The notes under the pieces are model-generated. The model was not told the DNA's origin and made no database searches. It saw nothing but the letters and a program-made list of their open reading frames with translations. A stretch of 64,000 bases of DNA from Microvirga sp. SRT01 (lineage in GTDB: Bacteria > Pseudomonadota > Alphaproteobacteria > Sphingomonadales > Sphingomonadaceae), in contig JAGSNX010000001.1 of the NCBI GenBank assembly GCA_018139225.1, positions 496,001-560,000 of the forward strand. Reading direction: 5' to 3'. A program made the position numbers and the translations under genes. Below are positions 37,706 through 47,795 of this stretch, in pieces (within the stretch, counting starts at the first letter, position 1; each line of letters starts with the position of its first letter).

Positions 37706-40006
37706 ATGTTCGCTCGCTCACCTTTTGCGTTGTTTCGGCGGGCCCGCGCCTCCTCATGGGCGATCCTCGGCATTGCGCTGGCGATCGGAGTCGGGGTCGG
37801 TGCGACCCGCCTGGGCGATACCGCCGACCATATGCTCGACACGCTCCGCTTCGAGGCGGCGACCCGCAGCGCCAGCGGCGGAGTCGCGATCGTGGAAATG
37901 GACGCCGCCAGTGTAGCAGCGATTCAGCGTTACCCCTGGTCCCGCGCCCATTATGCCCGCGTCGTCGATGCCATGCGCCGGGCGGGCGCCGCCTCGGTCG
38001 TGTTCGACGTCGATTTCTCGTCCGGTTCGGACACCGCCGGCGACACGGCCTTCGCGGCGGCTCTCGCGCGCGCCGACGGGCTGGTGACGCTCCCGACCTT
38101 TGGACAACAGGCCGGCGCGGGCAGCACGCGGACCATCGATGCGCTGCCGATTCCTGCCCTGCGTCAGCATGTCGCCCTCGCCTCCGTCAGCATCGCCCCC
38201 GACAGCGATGGCGTCGTCCGCGCGATGCCGCTGGCGACGATGACCGCCGGCGTCCCCCGCCCCTCGCTCTCGGCTTATATCGCCGGCCGGCCGGGGACTG
38301 CCGACCGGACCTTCCCAATCGACATGGCGATCGATCCCGACACGATCCCGCGCCTCAGCTTCGTCGCGGTCGAGCGTGGCCGGTTCGATGCCGCCGCCGT
38401 ACGCGGCCGCAACGTCCTGATCGGCGCGACCGCGATCGAGATGGGCGATCGGTATGCGGTCCCCGTCTGGGGCGTCCTGCCCGGCGTCGTGGTTCAGGCT
38501 TTGGCGGCAGAGACGCTTCTGGCCGGCGTACCGGCGGTCGGCGATGGTCTGACCCCCACGCTGCTCGCGCTGTTGCTGGCGACCTGGGTGCTCGCCCTCC
38601 GGTCGATGCGCGCCGTTCTCGGTGGTGGCATCGCGGCCGGTACCGTCATCATCACTGCGGTCCTAATCGCGCAGCACGGTTTCAGCACGCTGTATCCCCT
38701 GGCGGGGGCACTCGCGATCCTGCTGGTCGCCACGCTCGGCGCGGCGGTGCGGCACGTCGCCGGCCGCTTCCAGGCTCAGCGCACCACCGACGAGGCGACC
38801 GGGCTGCCCAATCGCCACGCGCTGCCCGTCACCACGGACGGGGCGTTCGTCGTCGCGCGGCTGGTCAACATCGACAGCCTTGCCGCCGTCCTCGACCGCC
38901 AGTCGCTCGCCGACGCCGTCGTCCGCACCGCGGAGCGACTGCGCCTGATGAGCGCGAACGCCACCGTCTACCGCCTCGACCGCCACCATCTCGGCTTCGT
39001 CATAGCCGATGGAGCCGAGCCGGAGGGGCAGCTTCAGGGTTTGCGCTCGATCCTGCTGCAACCGGTCGAGGTGGGCGGGCGGCGGATCGACGTCGGCGTG
39101 GCGATCGGGCTGGCGGAGGTCGGCGAGGTCGAGCGGCAGGTCGCCGACGGCATGCTCGCCGCCGACGCCGCCCAGCGCGAGGGTGTGTTCTGGCGTCGCG
39201 CCGCCACCAATCTCGACCAGATCGAGCGGCAGGTGTCGCTGATGGGCGAACTCGATGACGCCCTCGCCGCCGGTCAGATCGAGGTTTTCTACCAGCCCAA
39301 ATTGTCGCTCGCGCAGGGTCGTCCCACCAGCGTCGAGGCGCTGGTGCGCTGGCGTCATCCCGAACGCGGCTTCGTCGGCCCCGACCTGTTCATCCCCCTC
39401 GCCGAGCAGACCGATCGAATCGCGCCGCTGACGCTGTATGTCGTGGAGCGAGTCCTGACCGACATCGCGAACTGGCGCGGGCTGGGCCCCGATCTCGCCG
39501 CCGCGATCAACATCTCCGCCAAGCTGCTCTCGGCACCCGCCTTCAACGCGGCGATCGAACGGCTGCTGGAGCGATCCGCGATCCCGACGTCACTGCTGAT
39601 CTTCGAGGTCACCGAATCGGCGGCGATGTCCGATCCCGACAAGGCGGTCGCGGCGCTGCGGCGCTACCGAGAACTGGGCATTGCCGTGTCGATGGATGAC
39701 TACGGCACTGGCCAGTCGACCCTCACCTACCTACGACAACTGCCGCTCAACGAACTCAAGATCGATCGCAGCTTCGTGCAATTCGCGCATCAGAACCGCA
39801 ACGACGCGGTGCTGGTCCGCTCCACGATCGACTTGGCCCACGATCTCGGTCTGAAGGTCGTGGCGGAGGGGGTGGAGGACGCCGAATGCCTGGAATTCCT
39901 GCGCGCCGCCGGCTGCGACATGATCCAGGGCTATCACATCAGCCGGCCTCTCCCGCTCGACGCGCTGCTGACCTTCATCGCCACGCCGGTCGCCGCCGCC
40001 GCGTAG
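37706..40006 (+). CDS. CHASE2 sensor with degenerate GGDEF and active EAL domain
   Basis: A 766-residue inner-membrane c-di-GMP phosphodiesterase. Layout: one helix (about 18-37), a periplasmic CHASE2 sensor domain (38-275; IVEMDAASVAAIQRYPWSR, VVFDVDFSSG), three helices (275-345), a GGDEF-like domain without the signature (LDRHHLGF in its place), and an EAL domain from about 505. EAL catalytic residues are present: SVEALVRW, AINISAK, IFEVTES, MDDYGTGQS, LKIDRSF, AEGVE and MIQGY. It should therefore hydrolyse c-di-GMP in response to a periplasmic signal. It forms an operon with the TpsB gene. Confidence 0.92.
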   Translation: MFARSPFALFRRARASSWAILGIALAIGVGVGATRLGDTADHMLDTLRFEAATRSASGGVAIVEMDAASVAAIQRYPWSRAHYARVVDAMRRAGAASVVFDVDFSSGSDTAGDTAFAAALARADGLVTLPTFGQQAGAGSTRTIDALPIPALRQHVALASVSIAPDSDGVVRAMPLATMTAGVPRPSLSAYIAGRPGTADRTFPIDMAIDPDTIPRLSFVAVERGRFDAAAVRGRNVLIGATAIEMGDRYAVPVWGVLPGVVVQALAAETLLAGVPAVGDGLTPTLLALLLATWVLALRSMRAVLGGGIAAGTVIITAVLIAQHGFSTLYPLAGALAILLVATLGAAVRHVAGRFQAQRTTDEATGLPNRHALPVTTDGAFVVARLVNIDSLAAVLDRQSLADAVVRTAERLRLMSANATVYRLDRHHLGFVIADGAEPEGQLQGLRSILLQPVEVGGRRIDVGVAIGLAEVGEVERQVADGMLAADAAQREGVFWRRAATNLDQIERQVSLMGELDDALAAGQIEVFYQPKLSLAQGRPTSVEALVRWRHPERGFVGPDLFIPLAEQTDRIAPLTLYVVERVLTDIANWRGLGPDLAAAINISAKLLSAPAFNAAIERLLERSAIPTSLLIFEVTESAAMSDPDKAVAALRRYRELGIAVSMDDYGTGQSTLTYLRQLPLNELKIDRSFVQFAHQNRNDAVLVRSTIDLAHDLGLKVVAEGVEDAECLEFLRAAGCDMIQGYHISRPLPLDALLTFIATPVAAAA

Positions 40007-40011
40007 ATCGG

Positions 40012-40509
40012 TCAGCGTGTCGCCAGCGCCCGGCGCATCGCGGGGATGGTCATCGTTCCCATCCGGTCGACCAGCCCGAGCGACAGCGCGTCGTCGACGG
40101 TCCACCGGCCCGATCGCCGGTCCAACGCCACCACGACGGGCGTGCGCCCGGAGGCGTTCGGGGACGATGTGTCATAGACGAACCCGATGCGCGGCATCGG
40201 TCCCGGCACGACGCCGACCGCGGCCAGCCCATCGCAGGACACCGTTTCGGTATTGCCGATCCCGATCGTCTCCACCGTCACCGCCCCACGCCCCGGCGTG
40301 GTCAGGGTGACGCGGCAGCGGTAGGGGGAGTTGAAGGGGGACTGACCCGGCGGCGGCTCATACCGGATCGACCGCACGACCAGCGGCGGCAAACCTCGCA
40401 GTTTCAGCGTTACGGCCGGGTGGACGGCGCGCCCGCGCGACACGGCTGCGACAAGCGACGTCGCGTCCGACATCAGTCCACAGACGGCCATCAAAATGAC
40501 CACCCTCAT
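40012..40509 (-). CDS. Small secreted protein, overlapping the muramidase gene
   Basis: A 165-residue protein with a signal-peptide-like N-terminus (MRVVILMAVCGLMSDA ...; cleavage near residue 22). The mature part looks beta-rich with two cysteines (65 and 92) that could pair. Its start overlaps the muramidase stop by four bases, so the two are translationally coupled. I do not recognise the family. The context allows an inhibitor, immunity or accessory role for the muramidase. Confidence 0.65.
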   Translation of the reverse strand: MRVVILMAVCGLMSDATSLVAAVSRGRAVHPAVTLKLRGLPPLVVRSIRYEPPPGQSPFNSPYRCRVTLTTPGRGAVTVETIGIGNTETVSCDGLAAVGVVPGPMPRIGFVYDTSSPNASGRTPVVVALDRRSGRWTVDDALSLGLVDRMGTMTIPAMRRALATR

Positions 40510-41372
40510 CGCTTCGTCAACGCGGCATAAGCATCGGCCATCTTCGTATCATACGCATTGTCGGCGTATTTGGGTCCATTGTAGATCCTAGCGAACGTTG
40601 CCCATTCGCGCTTTTGAAGCGCCGTCTTCAGGCGCCCGTCCGCCCCGATGAAGGACACGAACGCTGCAAGGTGGCGACGTTCCCCCTCCAGCATGGCATC
40701 GACGAACGATGCGACGTTCGTAAATCCGCACGCCTTGAAATTGTCGCCCATGATCTGGAACTTGCCCCAGGATGCCGACCGCAGCGCGGCATCCTCGTCC
40801 AGCATCGCCGCCCGGATCAGCTTCGGATACTGCGCAGCGAACTTGCCGTAGCCGCCCGCCGATTTCGCCGAGATATCCGTATGGCTGCGGTCGAACGCAC
40901 CTTGGGTGAGGCGTGAGAAATAATGTCGTTCGAACAAGATCGTGGGCCGCCCGACATTGTCCCAACTCGACGATTTCGTTTCGGTGTCCGCCACCGCCCG
41001 GATCGCAGCGGCATCCGCCCCCAGCGTCTTGGCCGCCGCCTCGTAATCCTGCGCGGTCAGCCCGTCATCGATATGCGCCCAGCAGAAGGGCGTGAACACC
41101 CGGTGCCGCGGTCCCGCGATGACCGCCTTGTCCAGCGCCTTGAACGTATAGCCACTCGGCGAAATCACGCCGTCCGGCTTGGCAAGCGCCGCACCGTTCG
41201 CCTGAAACGCACGGATCGCACGGTCCAGCTCCGCGTCGAACGGGCCCTGCTCCGGAGGGGGCGACAGCGGCTGCACCCAGCGGGCGTGCCGGCGTAGCAA
41301 CCGCCGGACCAGCGCTACGTCGTCTGCAAGGTTCGCGCTGCCGGTGCCGACACTGGCCGTAATCCTGTCCAT
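40506..41372 (-). CDS. N-acetylmuramidase (DUF3380/PF11860 type) with peptidoglycan-binding domain
   Basis: A 288-residue peptidoglycan hydrolase. The ATG at 41372 has GGGAG nine bases upstream; a TTG at 41414 is the alternative. Residues 10-75 form a peptidoglycan-binding domain (VALVRRLLRRH ... LDRAIRAFQANGAALAKPDG). Residues 95-285 match the N-acetylmuramidase family: ADTETKSSSW with the probable catalytic Glu, TILFERHYFSRLT, SASWGKFQIMGDN, FARIYNGPKYADNAYD. There is no signal peptide, so it needs lysis, a holin or a dedicated secretion route to reach the wall. This family includes phage endolysins and type VI effectors; no other phage or type VI gene is in the window. Confidence 0.88.
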   Translation of the reverse strand: MDRITASVGTGSANLADDVALVRRLLRRHARWVQPLSPPPEQGPFDAELDRAIRAFQANGAALAKPDGVISPSGYTFKALDKAVIAGPRHRVFTPFCWAHIDDGLTAQDYEAAAKTLGADAAAIRAVADTETKSSSWDNVGRPTILFERHYFSRLTQGAFDRSHTDISAKSAGGYGKFAAQYPKLIRAAMLDEDAALRSASWGKFQIMGDNFKACGFTNVASFVDAMLEGERRHLAAFVSFIGADGRLKTALQKREWATFARIYNGPKYADNAYDTKMADAYAALTKR

Positions 41373-41470
41373 GACCTTGTCTCCCCCGACCGAGTCATAC
41401 CACGGATACGACAAAGGGGAGTAGCGGCATCCCGCTACTCCCCTCCTCGGCGCATCGAATAACTAAGCTC

Positions 41471-44068
<2,598 letters not shown>

Positions 44069-44176
44069 GAAACAGAATCCCCTATTCGGTGTATGGTGCG
44101 TGTCATACGCCATCCGGAGCGGGTTTCAACGGGTGGTCGCTGGACAGCATCGTCTCGTCCCGCCAAGGTTCGCCGC

Positions 44177-45145
44177 ATGACGCTTCCCGCCCTGTTCGAT
44201 CGCCTCCGCCTGCCGGTCATCGGCTCGCCGCTGTTCCTGATTTCCGGCCCGGAACTCGTGATCGCGCAGTGCAAGGCGGGCATCGTCGGCTCGTTCCCGG
44301 CCCTCAACGCGCGCCCCTCTGCGATGCTCGACGAATGGCTGCACCGGATCACCGAGGAACTCTCCGCGTACAACCGCGCCAATCCCGATGCCCCCGCCGC
44401 GCCGTTCGCCGTGAACCAGATCGTCCACCGCTCGAACGACCGGTTGGAGGCCGATCTCATCACCTGCGCCAAATGGCAGGTGCCGATCGTCATCACGTCA
44501 CTGGGCGCGCGCGAAGACCTGAACGCCGCCGTTCACGGTTGGGGCGGCATCACGCTCCACGACGTCATCGACGACACCTTCGCCCGCAAGGCGGTCGCGA
44601 AGGGCGCGGACGGCCTGATCGCGGTCGCTGCTGGTGCCGGCGGGCATGCCGGCCGCCAATCGCCGTTCGCACTCATCCAGGAAATCCGGCAGTGGTTCGA
44701 CGGACCGTTGGCGCTGTCCGGGTCGATCGCCAGCGGCGGCGCGGTTTTGGCGGCGCAAGCGATGGGTGCGGACCTAGCTTATATCGGTTCCGCCTTCATC
44801 GCCACCGACGAAGCCAACGCCGACGCGGCCTACAAACAGGGTATCGTCGACGGGCGCGCCAAGGACATCGTCTATTCCAGCCTCTTCACCGGCGTTCACG
44901 GCAACTATCTGCGCGGCTCGATCGAGGCGGCCGGCCTCGACCCGGACGCCCTGCCGGAGGGCGACTACAAGACGATGAACTTCGGCCAGAGCAACGGCGG
45001 CGAAGGCAGCAAGGCCAAGGCGTGGCGCGACATATGGGGGTCAGGCCAAGGCATCGGCGTCATCGACGCAGTCGAACCGGTCGCAGCGCGCGTTGCCCGG
45101 ATGCAGGCGGAGTACGACACCGCAAGGGCGCGCATCGGCGCCTGA
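44177..45145 (+). CDS. Nitronate monooxygenase
   Basis: A 322-residue FMN-dependent enzyme of the nitronate monooxygenase (2-nitropropane dioxygenase-like) family, which detoxifies alkyl nitronates. Family features are the N-terminal RLRLPVIGSPLFLISGPELV, VAAGAGGHAGRQSP with the active-site His, LSGSIASGGAVLAAQAMGAD and AYIGSAFIATDEA (FMN phosphate loop). AAGG upstream supports the start at 44177. Monocistronic; substrate unproven because family members vary. Confidence 0.93.
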   Translation: MTLPALFDRLRLPVIGSPLFLISGPELVIAQCKAGIVGSFPALNARPSAMLDEWLHRITEELSAYNRANPDAPAAPFAVNQIVHRSNDRLEADLITCAKWQVPIVITSLGAREDLNAAVHGWGGITLHDVIDDTFARKAVAKGADGLIAVAAGAGGHAGRQSPFALIQEIRQWFDGPLALSGSIASGGAVLAAQAMGADLAYIGSAFIATDEANADAAYKQGIVDGRAKDIVYSSLFTGVHGNYLRGSIEAAGLDPDALPEGDYKTMNFGQSNGGEGSKAKAWRDIWGSGQGIGVIDAVEPVAARVARMQAEYDTARARIGA

Positions 45146-45244
45146 CGGCTGGAACCCCTGCCCGACCCCGTTCCCCTCCTTATTTTCGCCTTCAGGGGAT
45201 TGATGCGGATCGCTCTCCCCTCAACGGCATGCCTCCTTTCTACT

Positions 45245-45277
45245 CCCTCCCCTTCAGGGGAGCGTTGGGGTGGGGCC
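45245..45277. repeat. GC-rich REP-like hairpin
   Basis: CTCCCTCCCCTTCAGGGGAGCG followed by TTGGGGTGGGGC, plus degenerate copies of cctcc.../...ggggat at 45170-45200, fill most of the 180 bases between two convergent genes. Resembles intergenic repeats of sphingomonads. Confidence 0.35.
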
Positions 45278-45327
45278 TCTCCACCGGTGACCCACCACCG
45301 AAATCCGCCTTACTGCCGTCAGCCGAT

Positions 45328-45792
45328 CTAAAACGACGCAGCCAACCGCCGCTGCAACGAATGCACGCCACACGCCGCCGTCGGCACGTCACCCGCCAGC
45401 GTCCGGTCCATCGCCGCAGCGCGGCGGTGCAGCGCCGCACTTGCCGCAATCAGGCGCCCTGCCCGCGGCGGCAACGTCGCCGCGACGTCCGCATCATGAG
45501 CGGGAGCATCGCCCAGCCGGCGAGACGGATCGGCGGCGGCCCGCGGGGTGAGTTCGCCCGCCTCGACCGCGCGTTGCGTCATCAGCCATGCGATGACGTG
45601 CATCAGCCGTGTCGTCACCTTCAGCGACTCGCACGAAAACGTCACGCGGGCGAACGGATCGAGCGACTCCCGCTCCTCCCGGCCGGCCTCGTCGAAATAC
45701 GCGCGCACTTCGTCGGCCAGCAACATCGCGTCGGTGTAGAGCGCATCGACGAAGCGGCGATCGAGCCGCGAATCAGGCGTGGTGCGGGTCAT
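45328..45792 (-). CDS. rcdA: RcdA-like cell-cycle regulator (DUF1465)
   Basis: A 154-residue protein of the DUF1465 family, whose Caulobacter member RcdA is an adaptor that helps ClpXP degrade the cell-cycle regulator CtrA. Conserved segments are RFVDALYTDAMLLADEVRAYFD, SCESLKVTTRLMHVIAWLM and QRAVEAGELTP, forming a three-helix bundle followed by a disordered C-terminal part. ATG at 45792 is chosen; 45828 is an alternative. The function is assigned from the family; CtrA and ClpXP are not in this window. Confidence 0.8.
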   Translation of the reverse strand: MTRTTPDSRLDRRFVDALYTDAMLLADEVRAYFDEAGREERESLDPFARVTFSCESLKVTTRLMHVIAWLMTQRAVEAGELTPRAAADPSRRLGDAPAHDADVAATLPPRAGRLIAASAALHRRAAAMDRTLAGDVPTAACGVHSLQRRLAASF

Positions 45793-45864
45793 GACGGATA
45801 ATTTACACGAGCGGCGTGACGCGACCATGCCCTACGCGCGCGCCGTGCGTCCCGAAGTCGCGCG

Positions 45865-46074
45865 TTAAGCAATAATGTCGGGGACCAGTTGGTCTTCCAG
45901 CATCGCAATCTCATCGCGCAGCCGCAGCTTGCGCTTCTTGAAGCGTGCGAGCTGGAGCTGGTCGGGCACCGGGACGATCGCCAGCGCAGCGATCGCGGCG
46001 TCCAGGTCGCGATGGTCCTGCCGCAGCACGTCCAGCCTGGCGATCAGTTGCGTATCGTCCACTTGCGTCCCCAA
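45865..46074 (-). CDS. YdcH/DUF465 small helical protein A
   Basis: A 69-residue helical-hairpin protein of the YdcH (DUF465) family: LRQDHRDLDAAIAAL, then PVPDQLQLARFKKRKLRLRDEIAMLE. Function of the family is unknown. Divergent from a second copy at 46231. Confidence 0.85.
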   Translation of the reverse strand: MGTQVDDTQLIARLDVLRQDHRDLDAAIAALAIVPVPDQLQLARFKKRKLRLRDEIAMLEDQLVPDIIA

Positions 46075-46230
46075 CCCCGTCCGATTGGCTCTCTGTAACG
46101 GAAAAGCGGCCCGTGGAAACGGCCGACGGACGATCGCGCACGGAACATCGCAATCGGTTTCGATCGCATGGCGACAAAACCACGCGTGCGTGGTTTACTC
46201 CATTCCCCGTTAGCAAAGGAGACCCTGCCC

Positions 46231-46389
46231 ATGCAGTCGACCGCGCATCAGACAGCCCTCGAGGGCAAGCATGCCACGCTTGATCGGCGCATCGCCGAAG
46301 AAGAGCACCGGCCGCTTCCCGATGCTGTGACGTTGGCCGCACTCAAGAAGCAGAAACTCAAGCTCAAGGAAGAGATCGCCGGGCTGTAG
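46231..46389 (+). CDS. YdcH/DUF465 small helical protein B
   Basis: A 52-residue protein. The start at 46231 has AAGGAG ten bases upstream. HATLDRRIAEEEHRPLPDAV and LAALKKQKLKLKEEIAGL match the DUF465 hairpin and are similar to protein A, so the two are paralogues transcribed divergently. Confidence 0.85.
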   Translation: MQSTAHQTALEGKHATLDRRIAEEEHRPLPDAVTLAALKKQKLKLKEEIAGL

Positions 46390-46421
46390 AGCCGGTGATC
46401 GCAAGCCCTGCCTCGCCCGCT

Positions 46422-46829
46422 TCAGCGGCGGGGTAGCGGCTTGGCATAGAAGGGCGTCGTCGTGCCGCCGCCGATCGGTTTCCGCGCCAGTTGCGGGTCG
46501 ATCGCCTGGTCCAGGGCGATGCCCAGCCGCCCCTCGGCGCACCACGCCACCTTGCCGGTGACCGCGCCGACACCGCGCATGTCCAGCCATACCGGTGTGC
46601 TCGCGGCGACCCGCGCCGGATGCTCCGCCATCAGGCCCCCGGCCGACAGGTTGCGGATGCGAACGTCAAATACGGTCGGATCGTCGCCGATCTTCAGGCG
46701 GGCGCTGAGCAACAGGCTGTCGCGATGCCGCTGCCGGGAGCCCGACCCGCTATCGGCATCCCCGCTACTGCCATGATGCGCGTCCGGCTCCGCTCCGTTC
46801 CACTCGCGTGAGATGCCGTCCATATTCAC
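46422..46829 (-). CDS. PilZ-domain protein 1
   Basis: A 135-residue protein with a disordered Ser/Gly/Asp-rich head (residues 1-30) and a PilZ domain: the Arg-rich loop SRQRHRDSLLL and the NLSAGGLM box (N/DxSxxG), the two elements that contact c-di-GMP, then VWLDMRGVGAVTGKVAWCAEGRLGI arranged in beta-strands. Probably a c-di-GMP receptor. The RxxxR element reads RQRHR. Downstream partner unknown. Confidence 0.85.
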   Translation of the reverse strand: MNMDGISREWNGAEPDAHHGSSGDADSGSGSRQRHRDSLLLSARLKIGDDPTVFDVRIRNLSAGGLMAEHPARVAASTPVWLDMRGVGAVTGKVAWCAEGRLGIALDQAIDPQLARKPIGGGTTTPFYAKPLPRR

Positions 46830-46933
46830 ATGCGCCCGTATGACCTGACCGAGCGTCCGCGTACCCGGCAGAACGTCGCCAAATCCTTAAAATGAGCGCC
46901 CGCGATCCCTGAAGCGTCCCGCTTCGGGACAGC

Positions 46934-47395
46934 TTAATCCTCGCGGGAAACCTTCTCGTTACGCTCGTGCCGCTCCTGCGCCTCGACCGTCATCGTCGCG
47001 ATCGGCCGCGCCTCCAGCCGACCCAGGCTGATCGGCTCGCCGGTAACCTCGCAATACCCGTATTCGCCCTCGTCGATCCGCCGGATCGCCGCATCGATCT
47101 TGCTGATCAACTTGCGCTGCCGGTCCCGCGTCCGCAACTCAATCGACCAGTCGGTCTCGCTCGATGCACGATCGGTCAGGTCCGCCTCGCGCAGCGAGTC
47201 GACCTGAAGCTGCGAGAGAGTCCCCTGCGCCTCCAGCAGGATCGATTCTTTCCAGCACAGCAATTTGTCACGGAAGTATGCCTGCTGACGCAGGCTCATG
47301 AACGGCTCGTCGGCCGTGGGTCTGTAGCCGTCGGCATCGTTCGCCGCGCCCAGACCGGAGGGAAGCTCATCCACGCGATTCAACACGGTCGCCAT
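46934..47395 (-). CDS. dksA: DksA/TraR-type RNA polymerase-binding protein, reduced zinc site
   Basis: A 153-residue member of the DksA family, which enters the RNA polymerase secondary channel and works with ppGpp. The start at 47395 has GGAGAG eight bases upstream. It shows the coiled-coil part (QQAYFRDKLLCWKESILLEAQ), ASSETDWSIELRTRDRQRKL near the tip, and the C-terminal finger IDEGEYGYCEVTGEPISLGRL ... RPIATMTVEAQERHE. Of the four zinc cysteines only one remains (YGYC), as in other alphaproteobacterial DksA proteins. Confidence 0.92.
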   Translation of the reverse strand: MATVLNRVDELPSGLGAANDADGYRPTADEPFMSLRQQAYFRDKLLCWKESILLEAQGTLSQLQVDSLREADLTDRASSETDWSIELRTRDRQRKLISKIDAAIRRIDEGEYGYCEVTGEPISLGRLEARPIATMTVEAQERHERNEKVSRED

Positions 47396-47795
47396 GCCCC
47401 ACTCTCCTTCGACCCATCGTGCGCGGCATGTTTGCTCGCGGCATCGGGTCGCCCCCAAATATCGATGCGCCTATAGTAGCGGATCGAACGCCTCACAAGC
47501 GGACGGTGAAGAAACCGGGTCCGTGTTTTCAAACTGATGTGGCGGGAAAACCACGCTCTAGCGGCGCTGCGTAGGTGCCACAGTGGTTACGAGGTCTGCG
47601 CTGTATCATTGTGGCACGTTAACCCCGCGAAGCATGATCCATGCGGTCGTTCCGGAGCAAAACTCCGCCAAATCGTGGTTAACGCGATTGCGCTTAAGAG
47701 TTTGTTGGCCCCCTTACTCGCACAGCGGATAGGTGCCGCCGAATCCCGGGTGTCCGGGCTTTGGTTGCGACGCAAACGGGAAAGCGACCGATCTT
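47396..47795. other. 400-base intergenic region between divergent genes
   Basis: No gene is seen. It is less GC-rich than its surroundings near 47600-47720. It contains an inverted repeat GTGCCACA (47575-47582) / TGTGGCAC (47610-47617) and two GTTAAC-centred words (near 47620 and 47678). It must hold the promoters of the DksA-like gene (leftwards) and the Ser-rich surface-protein gene (rightwards); the long leader leaves room for regulation. Confidence 0.5.

Noticed and set aside
40506..41372. Muramidase as evidence of a prophage
   Set aside because: No integrase, capsid, tail or portal gene is present in the window; only the lysozyme-type gene could have phage ancestry.
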